Assembly (NCBI RefSeq): GCF_944324935.1
Contig: NZ_CALUYG010000003.1
Span: 1 to 64,000, forward strand
Source of the DNA: an uncultured Desulfovibrio sp.
Lineage (GTDB): Bacteria > Desulfobacterota > Desulfovibrionia > Desulfovibrionales > Desulfovibrionaceae
DNA: 64,000 nucleotides
Direction: 5' to 3'
Position 1 is the first letter of the stretch; each line of letters opens with the position of its first letter. This document shows positions 42,520-50,841 of the stretch, in pieces. The translations under genes were made by a program, and so were the position numbers. The notes under the pieces were generated by a model that ran no database searches, was not told where the DNA came from, and saw only the letters and a list, made by a program, of their open reading frames with translations.

Positions 42520-43830
42520 ATGGTTTCTCTCGATGCACTGCGGCAGGGGACGTCCGCTGTCGCCGTTGTGGGGCTCGGCTATGTGGGCCTGCCCCTTGCC
42601 GTGGCGCTGGCCCGGCATTTCGACGTCATCGGCTTTGACGTCAACAGCTCCCGTGTGGACGCCCTGCGCCGGGGCCATGACGCCACCCGGGAAGTGGACG
42701 GCGAGGAGCTTGCCGGCTGCAAGGCCCTTTTTACCGATGACCCGGAACAGTTGCGCCGGGCAGCGGTCATCATCGTCGCCGTCCCCACCCCGGTGGACGA
42801 CCACCGCCGGCCGGATCTGACGCCGGTGCGCGCGGCCAGCCGCACTGTGGGCCGCCACATGGCGCGAGGCTGTGTTGTCTGCTACGAATCCACGGTCTAT
42901 CCCGGCGTGACCGAAGAGGAATGCCGCCCCATCCTTGAGGCGGAATCCGGCCTGCGCTTCCCGCAGGATTTCACCCTCGGCTACTCGCCGGAGCGCATCA
43001 ATCCCGGCGACAAGGTGCACCGGCTGGAGACCATCCGCAAGATCGTTTCCGGCTCGGATGCGGCCACGGCCGATCTGCTGGCGCAGATATACGGCAGCGT
43101 GGTGAGCGCGGGCATCCACCGCGCCTCGTCCATCAAGGTCGCCGAAGCCGCCAAGGTCATCGAGAATACCCAGCGCGACATCAACATCGCGCTTATGAAC
43201 GAGCTGGCCATCATCTTCAACAAGCTGGACATCGATACGCTGGAAGTGCTGGAAGCCGCGGGCAGTAAATGGAACTTCCTGCCCTTCCGCCCCGGGCTCG
43301 TCGGGGGCCACTGCATCGGCGTCGATCCCTACTACCTCACCTACAAGGCGGAGGAGATCGGCTGCCATCCCGAAGTCATCCTTGCCGGCCGGCGCATCAA
43401 TGACGGCATGGGCAAATTCGTGGCCGAGACCTGCGTCAAGCGGCTCATCGAGGCCGACAGGCGCGTCAAGGGCGCACGCGTAGGCATCCTGGGCTTCACC
43501 TTCAAGGAAAATGTGCCGGATATCCGCAACACGCGCGTGGTGGACATCGTGACGGAACTGAAGGAGTACGGCATCACCCCCCTTGTGCATGACCCGGAAG
43601 CCGACCCCGCCGAGGCCCTGCTCGAGTACGGACAGGAACTGCTGCCCCTTTCGGCCCTGACCCGGCTCGACGCGCTCATCCTGGCTGTAGCGCACGAACG
43701 TTTCCGCACCCTGACGCCCGATGTCATCACGGGCATGTTCGGCGACGCTCCCGTCAGCCTCATGGACATCAAGGGCTTCTGGGACAAGCATGCCCTGCGC
43801 GAAGCCGGCTTCGACCTCTGGCGGCTGTAA
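42520..43830 (+). CDS. UDP-N-acetylhexosamine 6-dehydrogenase (TviB/WbpO type)
   Basis: NAD enzyme oxidising the C6 hydroxyl of a UDP-N-acetylhexosamine to the uronate. 436 residues. The NAD motif is AVVGLGYVGLPLAVAL; the catalytic Cys is in PGLVGGHCIGVDPYYLTYKAEE; the C-terminal domain holds GFTFKENVPDIRNTRVVDI. The wording of the active-site region resembles TviB/WbpO/CapL more than WbpA. TviB uses UDP-GlcNAc, so it can still feed the preceding WbpB-like enzyme. GAGGAGAGGG precedes the ATG. The 170-base gap from wbpB holds nothing recognisable. Confidence 0.88.
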   Translation: MVSLDALRQGTSAVAVVGLGYVGLPLAVALARHFDVIGFDVNSSRVDALRRGHDATREVDGEELAGCKALFTDDPEQLRRAAVIIVAVPTPVDDHRRPDLTPVRAASRTVGRHMARGCVVCYESTVYPGVTEEECRPILEAESGLRFPQDFTLGYSPERINPGDKVHRLETIRKIVSGSDAATADLLAQIYGSVVSAGIHRASSIKVAEAAKVIENTQRDINIALMNELAIIFNKLDIDTLEVLEAAGSKWNFLPFRPGLVGGHCIGVDPYYLTYKAEEIGCHPEVILAGRRINDGMGKFVAETCVKRLIEADRRVKGARVGILGFTFKENVPDIRNTRVVDIVTELKEYGITPLVHDPEADPAEALLEYGQELLPLSALTRLDALILAVAHERFRTLTPDVITGMFGDAPVSLMDIKGFWDKHALREAGFDLWRL

Positions 43831-43852
43831 GCACCTACGGAGAGGAAAATCC

Positions 43853-45022
43853 ATGCAGTTCATCGACCTTGCCGCGCAACAGACACGCATCCGCTCCCGT
43901 ATCGAGGCCCGCATGACGGCCGTGCTGGATCACGGGAAATACATCATGGGCCCGGAAGTGGCCGAGCTGGAGGCCGCCCTCTGCGCCTTTACCGGCGCGC
44001 GGCACTGCATCACCTGCGCCTCCGGCACGGATGCCCTGCTCATGCCGCTCATGGCCTGGGACATCGGCCCGGGCGACGCCGTCTTCGTACCGCCCTTCAC
44101 CTTCTTCTCCACGGCGGAAGAGCCCGCCTTCCTGGGCGCAACGCCCATTTTTGTGGACATTGATCCCCAGACCTTCAATATGCGGCCCGACCTGCTGGCC
44201 CGTGCCGTGGAAGCCGTCCTTCGGCAGGATGCGAGCCTCTATCCGCTTCCCGAGGCGGCGCGCGCAAGCAAGCTGACCCCTCGGGCGGTCATCCCCGTCG
44301 ATCTGTTCGGGCAGGCCCCGCCGTATGCGGAGCTGCTGGAAGTGGCCCGGGCCCACGATCTGCTGGTACTGGAAGACGCGGCCCAGAGCTTCGGCGGCAC
44401 GCATCACGGGCGACGTCATGGCGCTGTGGGCTGCCATGCGGCCGCCACGAGCTTCTTTCCCGCCAAGCCGCTGGGCTGTTACGGCGACGGCGGCGCCGTC
44501 TTCACCGATGACGACGATCTGGCCGCCCTGCTGCGCTCCATCCGGGTACACGGCAAGGGCAGCGACAAATACGACAATGTGCGTCTTGGCCTGAACGGAC
44601 GCCTGGATACCCTTCAGGCCGCCATCCTGCTGGCCAAGCTGGAGATATTCCCCGAGGAGCTGGACGCGCGGCAGAAGGTGGCCGCATGCTATGCCCGGCA
44701 TCTTTCCGGCATCGAGGGGCTGACGCCTCCCCATGTGGCGGAGGGCAACCGCAGCGCCTGGGCCCAGTTCTGCGTGCTGCTGCCCGACGGCAGGCGCCCC
44801 GCCGTCATGGAGCGTCTCAAGGCGCAGGACATCCCCACCAACATCTATTACCCCAAGCCCCAGCACTGCCTTGCCGTCTTTGCCCGGCTGGGCTACGCGC
44901 CGGAAGATCTGCCGGCGGCGCTCCAGGCCTCACGCAACATCCTTGCCCTGCCCTTCCACCCCTATCTGACGGAAGAAGAGGTCCGCACCGTCGCCTCAGC
45001 CCTCCGCGAGGCTCTGGCATGA
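43853..45022 (+). CDS. wbpE: DegT/DnrJ/EryC1 aminotransferase, WbpE-like
   Basis: PLP-dependent sugar aminotransferase of 389 residues, predicted to aminate the 3-keto sugar made by WbpB. The PLP lysine is in SFFPAKPLGCYGDGG, the ring-stacking region is CASGTDALLMPLMAW, and the Asp partner is in VLEDAAQSFGGTHHGRR. FFSTAEEPAFLGATPIFVDID is typical of the family. Ribosome site GGAGAGG. Its stop overlaps the start of the next gene (ATGA), indicating tight coupling. Confidence 0.9.
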   Translation: MQFIDLAAQQTRIRSRIEARMTAVLDHGKYIMGPEVAELEAALCAFTGARHCITCASGTDALLMPLMAWDIGPGDAVFVPPFTFFSTAEEPAFLGATPIFVDIDPQTFNMRPDLLARAVEAVLRQDASLYPLPEAARASKLTPRAVIPVDLFGQAPPYAELLEVARAHDLLVLEDAAQSFGGTHHGRRHGAVGCHAAATSFFPAKPLGCYGDGGAVFTDDDDLAALLRSIRVHGKGSDKYDNVRLGLNGRLDTLQAAILLAKLEIFPEELDARQKVAACYARHLSGIEGLTPPHVAEGNRSAWAQFCVLLPDGRRPAVMERLKAQDIPTNIYYPKPQHCLAVFARLGYAPEDLPAALQASRNILALPFHPYLTEEEVRTVASALREALA

Positions 45023-45591
45023 GCGGCTCCGGCGCCTTCGTGCACGAAACGGCCTGCATCGACGATGCGGTCAGCCTCGGCGACGGCACAAAAATCTGGC
45101 ATTTCACCCATGTTCTGTCCGGCTCTGTGGTGGGAGAAAACTGCAATATAGGCCAGAACGTCGTCATCGGCCCGGACGTTCGCATCGGCAGGGGCTGCAA
45201 GATCCAGAACAACGTCAGCGTCTACAAGGGCGTGACGCTGGAAGATGACGTCTTTTGCGGCCCGAGCATGGTCTTTACCAATGTCTTCAACCCGCGCGCC
45301 CATATCCGCCGCATGGATGAAGCCCGCCCGACGCTTGTCCGGCGGGGGGCCAGCATCGGCGCCAATGCCACCGTCGTCTGCGGCATCACCATAGGACGGT
45401 TCGCCCTCGTGGGGGCAGGAGCCGTCGTCACCCGTGACGTGCCCGATTTTGCCCTGATCTACGGCAATCCGGCCCGCCAGCACGGCTGGGTATGCGCCTG
45501 CGGCGAAAAACTGCCGAAGGATCTGCGCTGCCCTGCCTGCGGCCAGCGCTATCAGCTGCGGGACGGACGCCTGGCCGAGGCGGACGCCTGA
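45019..45591 (+). CDS. wbpD: Sugar N-acetyltransferase, WbpD-like (left-handed beta-helix)
   Basis: Predicted to acetylate the new 3-amino group, giving the 2,3-diacetamido sugar. 190 residues. The first 155 show the hexapeptide repeat of the left-handed beta-helix (GENCNIGQNVVIGPDVRIGRGCKIQNNVSVYKG-type turns, then GANATVVCGITIGRFALVGAGAVVT), with PSMVFTNVFNPRA at the active-site loop. The C-terminus carries a likely zinc ribbon (CACGEKL and CPACGQRY). Last gene of the set; no WbpI-type epimerase follows. Confidence 0.88.
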   Translation: MSGSGAFVHETACIDDAVSLGDGTKIWHFTHVLSGSVVGENCNIGQNVVIGPDVRIGRGCKIQNNVSVYKGVTLEDDVFCGPSMVFTNVFNPRAHIRRMDEARPTLVRRGASIGANATVVCGITIGRFALVGAGAVVTRDVPDFALIYGNPARQHGWVCACGEKLPKDLRCPACGQRYQLRDGRLAEADA

Positions 45592-45741
45592 CGCATTTCC
45601 CGGCACGGTTCGCGCGTGCCGGAGGGGTCGGTGCGACGACAGATTCGCCGTTCCGCCTCCTGTCCGGTCGTGCCCGGCGGCATGCCCCCTGTTCCCTTCG
45701 CGCCATCAGATCAGCGTCCACGCCGGCCGCAGAGGACAAAC

Positions 45742-47475
45742 ATGAAATATCTCCCCTCCCAGCTCATGTCCTTCCTGCACGAACGCGGGGCGCGCCACAA
45801 TATCACCATATTGCGGCGCTTCAGCCTGACGCTCTTCCTTATGATCGCCGTGTACAGCGTGCTCTTTCACCTCATCATGGAGTACGAGGGGCAATACCAT
45901 TCCTGGATCACCGGCGTCTACTGGACGCTTACCGTCATGTCCACGCTGGGTTTCGGGGACATCACCTTCACTTCGGACCTCGGCCGCGTCTTCTCCATCA
46001 TCGTGCTCATGTCCGGGGTGATCTTCTTCCTCATCATGCTGCCGTTCACCTTCATCCAGCATTTCTACATGCCCTGGCTGGAAAGCCAGAAAAAGGACAT
46101 GGTCCCCCGACAGCTCCCCCCCGCCACGCACGGGCACGTCATCATCGCGGGCAGCGGTCCCATCACGCTCAACCTTGCCGACGATCTCACCCGCTACGGC
46201 GTGCGTAACGTCCTGCTGTGCCATGATCCCCAAAGCGGCCTCGAGCTGCTGGAACAAGGCTATGAGGTGGTGGCCGGCGACCACGACGACGTCAAGACCT
46301 ACGCCAAGCTGCGGGCGGACGCCGCCGCCATGCTGGTTGTACTGGATACGGACATCCGCTGCACCAACATCGTCTTTTCCGCGCGTGAAGCTGCACCGCG
46401 CGTGCCCATCGCCGCCGGCGTGGAAAATCCCGACGCCAGCGACATCCTGCGGCTGGCCGGGTGCACGCGGGTCTTCCAGTTCCACAGCGTGCTCGGCAAG
46501 GCGCTGGCCCGCCGGGTGCTCAATACGGCCCAGCGGGTGAGCATCATGGGCCGCTTCGGCAATCTGGTGGTGGCCGAAGCGCCTGTCATGCGCAGCCATC
46601 TTTCGGGTAAGACCCTGCTGGAATGCGGCCTGCGCGAAAATACCGGCGTCAACGTGGTAGGGATCTGGGATCGGGGTGTGTTCCAATTGCCGCAACTGTC
46701 CACGGTCTTCACCGAGAGCTGCGTGCTCGTGGTGGCCGGGACGGAAGCGCAGATACGCGCGCTGGACAAGCTCATCAGCACGCCCCGCGAGAATGCCGTG
46801 CAGCCGCCGGCCGTCATCCTCGGCGGCGGCCGTGTGGGACTTTCCGTGGCGGCCCATCTGGCGCGGCGGCGCATCCCGGCGGTCATCGTGGATCGTCAGG
46901 CGCACATCAATTCCGGCGAAACGCCCCATATCCGCGGGGACGCCTCGGATCTGGCCGTGCTGGAAAAGGCGGGCATACGCACCACGCCCTCCATCATCAT
47001 CACCACGCACGATGACGACGCCAACATCTATCTGAGCATCTACTGTCGCCGCCTGCGCCCGGATGCCCAGATCCTCTGCCGCGCCTCGCTGGACCGCAAC
47101 GTCTCCGGCCTGCACAGCGCCGGCGCGGATCAGGTGCTTTCGCTGGCCTCGCTGGTCAGCAGCAGCATCTTCAACATGCTCTCGCCGGACAAGCTGCTTA
47201 TGATCAACGAGCGCCTGTCCATCTTCCGCTACACCATACGCGGCGCACTGGCCGGAAAAAGCCTGAAGGACTGCGGCATCCGCAACAAGACGCAATGCAG
47301 CGTGCTGGCCATTCGCGGCGCTGACGGCTCCATGCACGTCAACCCGCCGCCGACCCACATCTTTGCACTCCGGGACGCCCTCTACCTCATCGGCGACTCG
47401 GAAGCGGAGGACAAATTCCGTGCCCACTATGGCATTGACGAAGACATGGGGACGCATGACGTGGATCTGAGCTGA
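45742..47475 (+). CDS. Two-TM potassium channel with tandem RCK domains
   Basis: Inner-membrane K+ channel of 577 residues. Two membrane segments (28-46 and 83-106) flank a pore loop with filter TLGFGD (68-73). Two RCK modules follow: TrkA_N at about 130-245 (HVIIAGSGPITLNLADDLTRYG) with TrkA_C, and a second TrkA_N at about 350-465 (AVILGGGRVGLSVAAHLARRRIPAVIVD) with TrkA_C at the end (MINERLSIFRYTIRGALAGKSLKDCGI). The cytoplasmic ring probably gates the pore with nucleotide or ions. GFGD rather than GYGD is a known variant. The start at 45742 follows AGAGGA. Confidence 0.9.
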   Translation: MKYLPSQLMSFLHERGARHNITILRRFSLTLFLMIAVYSVLFHLIMEYEGQYHSWITGVYWTLTVMSTLGFGDITFTSDLGRVFSIIVLMSGVIFFLIMLPFTFIQHFYMPWLESQKKDMVPRQLPPATHGHVIIAGSGPITLNLADDLTRYGVRNVLLCHDPQSGLELLEQGYEVVAGDHDDVKTYAKLRADAAAMLVVLDTDIRCTNIVFSAREAAPRVPIAAGVENPDASDILRLAGCTRVFQFHSVLGKALARRVLNTAQRVSIMGRFGNLVVAEAPVMRSHLSGKTLLECGLRENTGVNVVGIWDRGVFQLPQLSTVFTESCVLVVAGTEAQIRALDKLISTPRENAVQPPAVILGGGRVGLSVAAHLARRRIPAVIVDRQAHINSGETPHIRGDASDLAVLEKAGIRTTPSIIITTHDDDANIYLSIYCRRLRPDAQILCRASLDRNVSGLHSAGADQVLSLASLVSSSIFNMLSPDKLLMINERLSIFRYTIRGALAGKSLKDCGIRNKTQCSVLAIRGADGSMHVNPPPTHIFALRDALYLIGDSEAEDKFRAHYGIDEDMGTHDVDLS

Positions 47476-47488
47476 GGACTGCTCACAC

Positions 47489-47584
47489 TATCTGCTTCTT
47501 GTTGGGGGGAAGGAGAACCCCTCGCCGCGCGCGGAAGGGGTCCCCTTCCCCCCAAGCCCCCCATCTCTTCCCCAGCGCGCTTTA
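47489..47584 (+). repeat. Intergenic hairpin repeat, copy D
   Basis: Complete unit: left flank (TGCTTCTTGTT), hairpin GGGGGGAAGGAGAACCCCT with GGGGTCCCCTTCCCCCC, then AGCCCCCCATC and TTCCCCAGCGCGCTTTA. Same orientation as copy A and inverted relative to copy E on the other side of the FkbM gene. Confidence 0.85.
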
Positions 47585-47733
47585 AGAGCTTTTGCCTTTG
47601 AAAAAGGCAAAATGCGAGGCGGCGGCACAGCACTGCCCAGCCGAAACCACGCGAAAAAAAACGCGTTTTTTCCGCGAAACGCCAGAGGCCGTATGGTTTG
47701 AAACGCGAAGCGCTTCAAACTGAAAATGCTCTA
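47585..47733. repeat. Palindrome-rich block with AGAGC inverted ends
   Basis: Begins AGAGCTTTT (47585) and ends AAAATGCTCT (47733), an inverted pair. Inside lie TTTTGCCTTT / AAAGGCAAAA (47590-47612, 3-base loop), the perfect palindrome AAAAAACGCGTTTTTT (47656-47671), and TTTGAAACGCGAAGCGCTTCAAA-type dyad arms (47697-47702 with 47714-47719). The core TTTGAAAAAGG and the AGAGC ends match the palindrome behind bla (25207-25245). It could be a small non-coding mobile element; it has no ORF. Confidence 0.55.
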
Positions 47734-47894
47734 TCTGGGAGGAGGCAGAGCGCATGGTATGGCATGCACTCTTCAAACATGCGGAGCGGATGGTCTTACA
47801 AAGCTTATCCTCCTGGATCCGTCATAAAACTTATAGCAGCAGGCTCTTGGGCAGCTCCCCCCTGCCGTCCCATCGTCCCTTTACGAGGTTCGCC
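47734..47894. other. Leader region of the FkbM gene
   Basis: With copies of two repeats (47489-47733) this completes a 419-base gap between the K+ channel and fkbM. The frame of fkbM is open from an ATG at 47754, but the extension has foreign-looking composition and no family similarity. I see no convincing promoter. Confidence 0.4.
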
Positions 47895-49031
47895 ATGACG
47901 ACCGCCTTTCAGAAACGCCTGGAAGAAGGCATACAGCAGCGCCTGTCCTCCCGCAGATACCACTATGTGGACAACAGCTACGCCTATTATGTCCATCCCT
48001 GTGAGGAAAACATGCGGGAGGACAAGGACTGGTTCGCCCGCTATCCGCATATCGACCCCACCGCCTTCATGGCGGCCCATGCGCGGGAGATCGCCCGGCA
48101 GGTGCTGACCAAGGGCACGCTGTATGGCCTGCTGGCCGACCGGCACTCACGGGACACGCTGCTGCTGGTCGCCCTGTACGCCCTGCTGGGACACCGTTTC
48201 GTCCGCTTCCCCTACCATACGCCGGGCGCGACGGCACGCCGGCAGGCCCTGCACGAGCGCTGCCGCGTGGCGGAGGAGGATCCCGCCATACGCGAGGCCC
48301 TTGCCCGCGACGCCTTCGGCGTGGGCTGCCGCCTGGAGCGCTACCGGGCGCGCATGGCCGGCGAAGCGGTCGATTTTTACGGTACGAGCGAGTTCCTGTA
48401 CCAGCTTGCCGCCTTCCCGCCCTACCGCTATGCCGCAGGTCCGGTCAGCGTGGCCGTACGGCCGGGGGATCATGTCATCGACTGCGGGGCCTGCTACGGC
48501 GATACGGCCCTGTTTTTCGCCGCCTGCGCGGGCGAAGATGGCAAAGTGCTCTCCTTTGAGCCGCATCCGGGCATCGGACAGCTCTTTCGGCACAACAGGG
48601 ATCTGAATCCCCGCCTTGCCCGGCGTATGACGCTGTTGCCCGCGGCCACCGGCGAAACGGCGGGAGGGACGGTCGCCTTTTCCCTCTGCGGGCCGGGCAG
48701 CCATCTTGAGCACAGCAATCCCCGCCTGCAACGGGCGGACATCCCGCTGACGAGCATCGATGCCGAAGCGGATCGCCTGGACTGGCCGCGAGTGGATTTC
48801 ATCAAAATGGATGTGGAAGGCGCGGAACTCGCCACCCTCAAGGGCGCGGAACGCACCCTGCGCCGCTTTCGTCCCCGGCTGGCCGTCTGCCTCTATCACA
48901 GCCCGGAAGACTTCTTCCGCATCCCGCGCTTTCTGGTGGAATGCGATCTGGGCTACCGCTTCTATCTGGAACACCACTTCATGAACGGCTGGGAGACCGT
49001 CCTCTACGCCCTGCCTGCTGCGGCATGCTGA
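47895..49031 (+). CDS. FkbM-family methyltransferase
   Basis: SAM-dependent O-methyltransferase-type protein of 378 residues. Residues 1-190 are a family-unspecific N-terminal region. The FkbM core runs from about 190 to 345: SAM loop VIDCGACYGDTALFFAACAG, FEPHPGIGQLFRHN, the conserved VDFIKMDVEGAELATLKGAERTLRRFRPRLAVCLYH and the C-terminal YRFYLEHH. Such enzymes usually methylate sugars or polyketides; here it may modify surface polysaccharide made by the upstream cluster (inference). ACGAGG serves as a modest ribosome site. The gene is bracketed by inverted repeats D and E. Confidence 0.85.
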   Translation: MTTAFQKRLEEGIQQRLSSRRYHYVDNSYAYYVHPCEENMREDKDWFARYPHIDPTAFMAAHAREIARQVLTKGTLYGLLADRHSRDTLLLVALYALLGHRFVRFPYHTPGATARRQALHERCRVAEEDPAIREALARDAFGVGCRLERYRARMAGEAVDFYGTSEFLYQLAAFPPYRYAAGPVSVAVRPGDHVIDCGACYGDTALFFAACAGEDGKVLSFEPHPGIGQLFRHNRDLNPRLARRMTLLPAATGETAGGTVAFSLCGPGSHLEHSNPRLQRADIPLTSIDAEADRLDWPRVDFIKMDVEGAELATLKGAERTLRRFRPRLAVCLYHSPEDFFRIPRFLVECDLGYRFYLEHHFMNGWETVLYALPAAAC

Positions 49032-49054
49032 CGCAATACCGTAGGACCTGCTAA

Positions 49055-49251
49055 TACAAATTTTATAACTAATTGCAATAGATAAAATAAATAAGCCGTA
49101 CACGCTCCACTTGCCTTTGGAGGCGGGGCCGCCTCGTATCCCTGACTCTTCCCCGGTAAAAGCGCGCTGGGGAAGGGATGGGGGCTTGGGGGAAGGGGAA
49201 CACCTCCCGCGCAGGCGGAGGGGTTCCCCTTCCCCCAAACAAGTAGCGAAT
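49055..49251 (-). repeat. Intergenic hairpin repeat, copy E (complete, with AT-rich head)
   Basis: The full unit in inverted orientation: hairpin arms around 49187-49237 (GGGGGAAGGGGAA and TTCCCCTTCCCCC), with the flank AAAAGCGCGCTGGGGAA at 49158-49174. The adjoining 49055-49147 carries the A/T-rich head with ATAGATAAAATAAA and CCGTACACGCTCC, shared with copy C at 29050. It fills the gap between fkbM and the thioesterase. Confidence 0.85.
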
Positions 49252-49265
49252 CGTGTTAACAACAC

Positions 49266-49736
49266 CTAGGCGGCCACAGCCGCCCGCAGGAAGGCCCGGA
49301 CCTCTTCCTCGTCCGTCACCACGGCAAAATCATGCCGCAGATCGTCGGGAACGCGGATGGCCCGGCCCGTGCTCATATCGACATACATCCAGGCCGTTTC
49401 CGCCTCGGCCAGCACGGCCCCGTCCGCCCGCCGCAGGAATGCGTAGCGCCGCAGGCACTGGCGCGAGGCGTATTCGGACACCCAGGTGGCCGCCAGCAGC
49501 ACATCCCCGGCCACGGCCGGCCGCTTGTAGGTGATGGTATGGCGATGCACCACCCAGCCCTGTCCGGCGGCGGCATAACGCTCCATGCTCCAGCCCTGCG
49601 CGGCGGAATGGGCCACGGCGAGATCCTGCATCCACTCCACATAGCGCACGTTGCTCACCCGCCGCTGCATGTCCATATCCCGCTCCGCGACCTCTATGCG
49701 GCAGGTGAAGATACGGCATCCGCCAGTTTCAGTCAT
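49266..49736 (-). CDS. Hotdog-fold acyl thioesterase
   Basis: A 156-residue protein of the 4HBT/acyl-ACP thioesterase type. The active-site region reads EVAERDMDMQRRVSNVRYVEWMQD, close to the DMDMNQHVNN-type motif of acyl-ACP thioesterases but with RVSN in place of HVNN, so the usual His is missing. The second half (HRHTITYKRPAVAGDVLLAATWV, then AEAETAWMYVDMSTGRAIRVPDDLR) fits the family. It would hydrolyse acyl-CoA or acyl-ACP. Its start overlaps the upstream glycosyltransferase by 8 bases, so the two are one operon. Confidence 0.82.
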   Translation of the reverse strand: MTETGGCRIFTCRIEVAERDMDMQRRVSNVRYVEWMQDLAVAHSAAQGWSMERYAAAGQGWVVHRHTITYKRPAVAGDVLLAATWVSEYASRQCLRRYAFLRRADGAVLAEAETAWMYVDMSTGRAIRVPDDLRHDFAVVTDEEEVRAFLRAAVAA

Positions 49737-50841
49737 GTTCCCTCCCCCCTGCGCCGCCTTCTTCGCTGACGACGGGCGCTCCGCTCAGGGGCAGACGCCC
49801 CGTGCGGATGAAGGCGTCCACCAGACCGAACACCAGTTCATTGCCGCAGAAGCGCCCGCGGGCGATGTTCTCCCGGAAGCGGGGCAGGTCCGCTTCGAAC
49901 CGCCGCAGCAGCTCCGGCGAGAGGCGCAACATGTCGGCCTGCATGCCGTAGCCCAGCCGTTCGATATAGAGCGCATTGAACCGCTGCTCCACCATAGCCT
50001 TGAGCGGCAGGGTCAAAATGGGCTTGCCCAGATGCAGCGCCTCGGTCATAAGCGTGTGTCCGCCTCCCTGGATGACGTAGGAACAGCCTTCCAGCAGACG
50101 CAAAAAACCCTCTTCGCTTTTCTGCATGAAGATGACGTTGCCTTCCCGCCCTTCCGTGCGGTCATAGCCGTAGACGTAACAGGTGCGCGTGGTGGACTGC
50201 CGCAAAAAGTCGATGAGCGCGCGGTGGGTGGAATTGCTCTGGTAGACCAGCACATGGCCGTCATCACGCGGCGCAAGCCGCAGCACCCGGTCGCGCAGGA
50301 TGGGCGGAACCACCCGCGCCCGGTAGCGCGGCAGCACCGGCGGCTGATAAAAGGAGACGATGAGATTGTCCCCCGTGGGACGGAAGAGATAACGCGGCGT
50401 CAAGCCCTGCAAAAAGGCATCCCACCACATGTCCGGCGGCAGATCGTGCCGGCAGCAGGTGATGACGTGCTGGTGGTCCAGCGTCAGACAGGGCAGCCCG
50501 GCCCGCTCCGCCGCCCGCGGCACGAAATATTCCAGATCGGTCATGCAGACGTCAGGCCGGAATTCGTCCATGATGCGCAGCACGGCGTCCACATGACGCC
50601 GGCGATGCAGCAGCAGGGGGACGGCGCGGCGGATGGTGGCCGCCAGATCCACCTGATAGTTGCGGAACACCGTCCCCAGATTGGGGATGCGGCGGACGGG
50701 GAACTCCGGCTCCAGAACGCGCGGGGCATCATCATTGGCGACAAAGAGGAATTCATGCCCGTCGAGCCGCCGTGCGATGGTCAGCCCCCGCATGGCGTGC
50801 CCATGCCCCGTGCCGTGGATACCGTACAAAATGCGCGCCAT
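49729..50841 (-). CDS. Glycosyltransferase, MJ1255/VC2487-like
   Basis: A 370-residue GT-B-type protein of the family often annotated TIGR00661. The N-terminus RILYGIHGTGHGHAMRGLTIARRL is a glycine/histidine-rich loop as in MurG-like enzymes. The donor-site region is YVIQGGGHTLMTEALHLGKPILTLPLKAMVEQRFNALYIERLGYG. Acceptor and sugar are unknown. It heads a two-gene operon with the thioesterase; GAGGCGGC precedes the ATG. Confidence 0.83.
   Translation of the reverse strand: MARILYGIHGTGHGHAMRGLTIARRLDGHEFLFVANDDAPRVLEPEFPVRRIPNLGTVFRNYQVDLAATIRRAVPLLLHRRRHVDAVLRIMDEFRPDVCMTDLEYFVPRAAERAGLPCLTLDHQHVITCCRHDLPPDMWWDAFLQGLTPRYLFRPTGDNLIVSFYQPPVLPRYRARVVPPILRDRVLRLAPRDDGHVLVYQSNSTHRALIDFLRQSTTRTCYVYGYDRTEGREGNVIFMQKSEEGFLRLLEGCSYVIQGGGHTLMTEALHLGKPILTLPLKAMVEQRFNALYIERLGYGMQADMLRLSPELLRRFEADLPRFRENIARGRFCGNELVFGLVDAFIRTGRLPLSGAPVVSEEGGAGGREHD

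Noticed and set aside
47754..47894. Upstream extension of the FkbM reading frame to 47754
   Set aside because: The extra 47 codons have no family similarity and lie in repeat-associated intergenic DNA; the start at 47895 gives the expected N-terminus.
22560..49260. CRISPR array or transposon as explanation of the repeated hairpins
   Set aside because: Copies are dispersed, palindromic and without regular spacers; no transposase or cas gene lies in the window.
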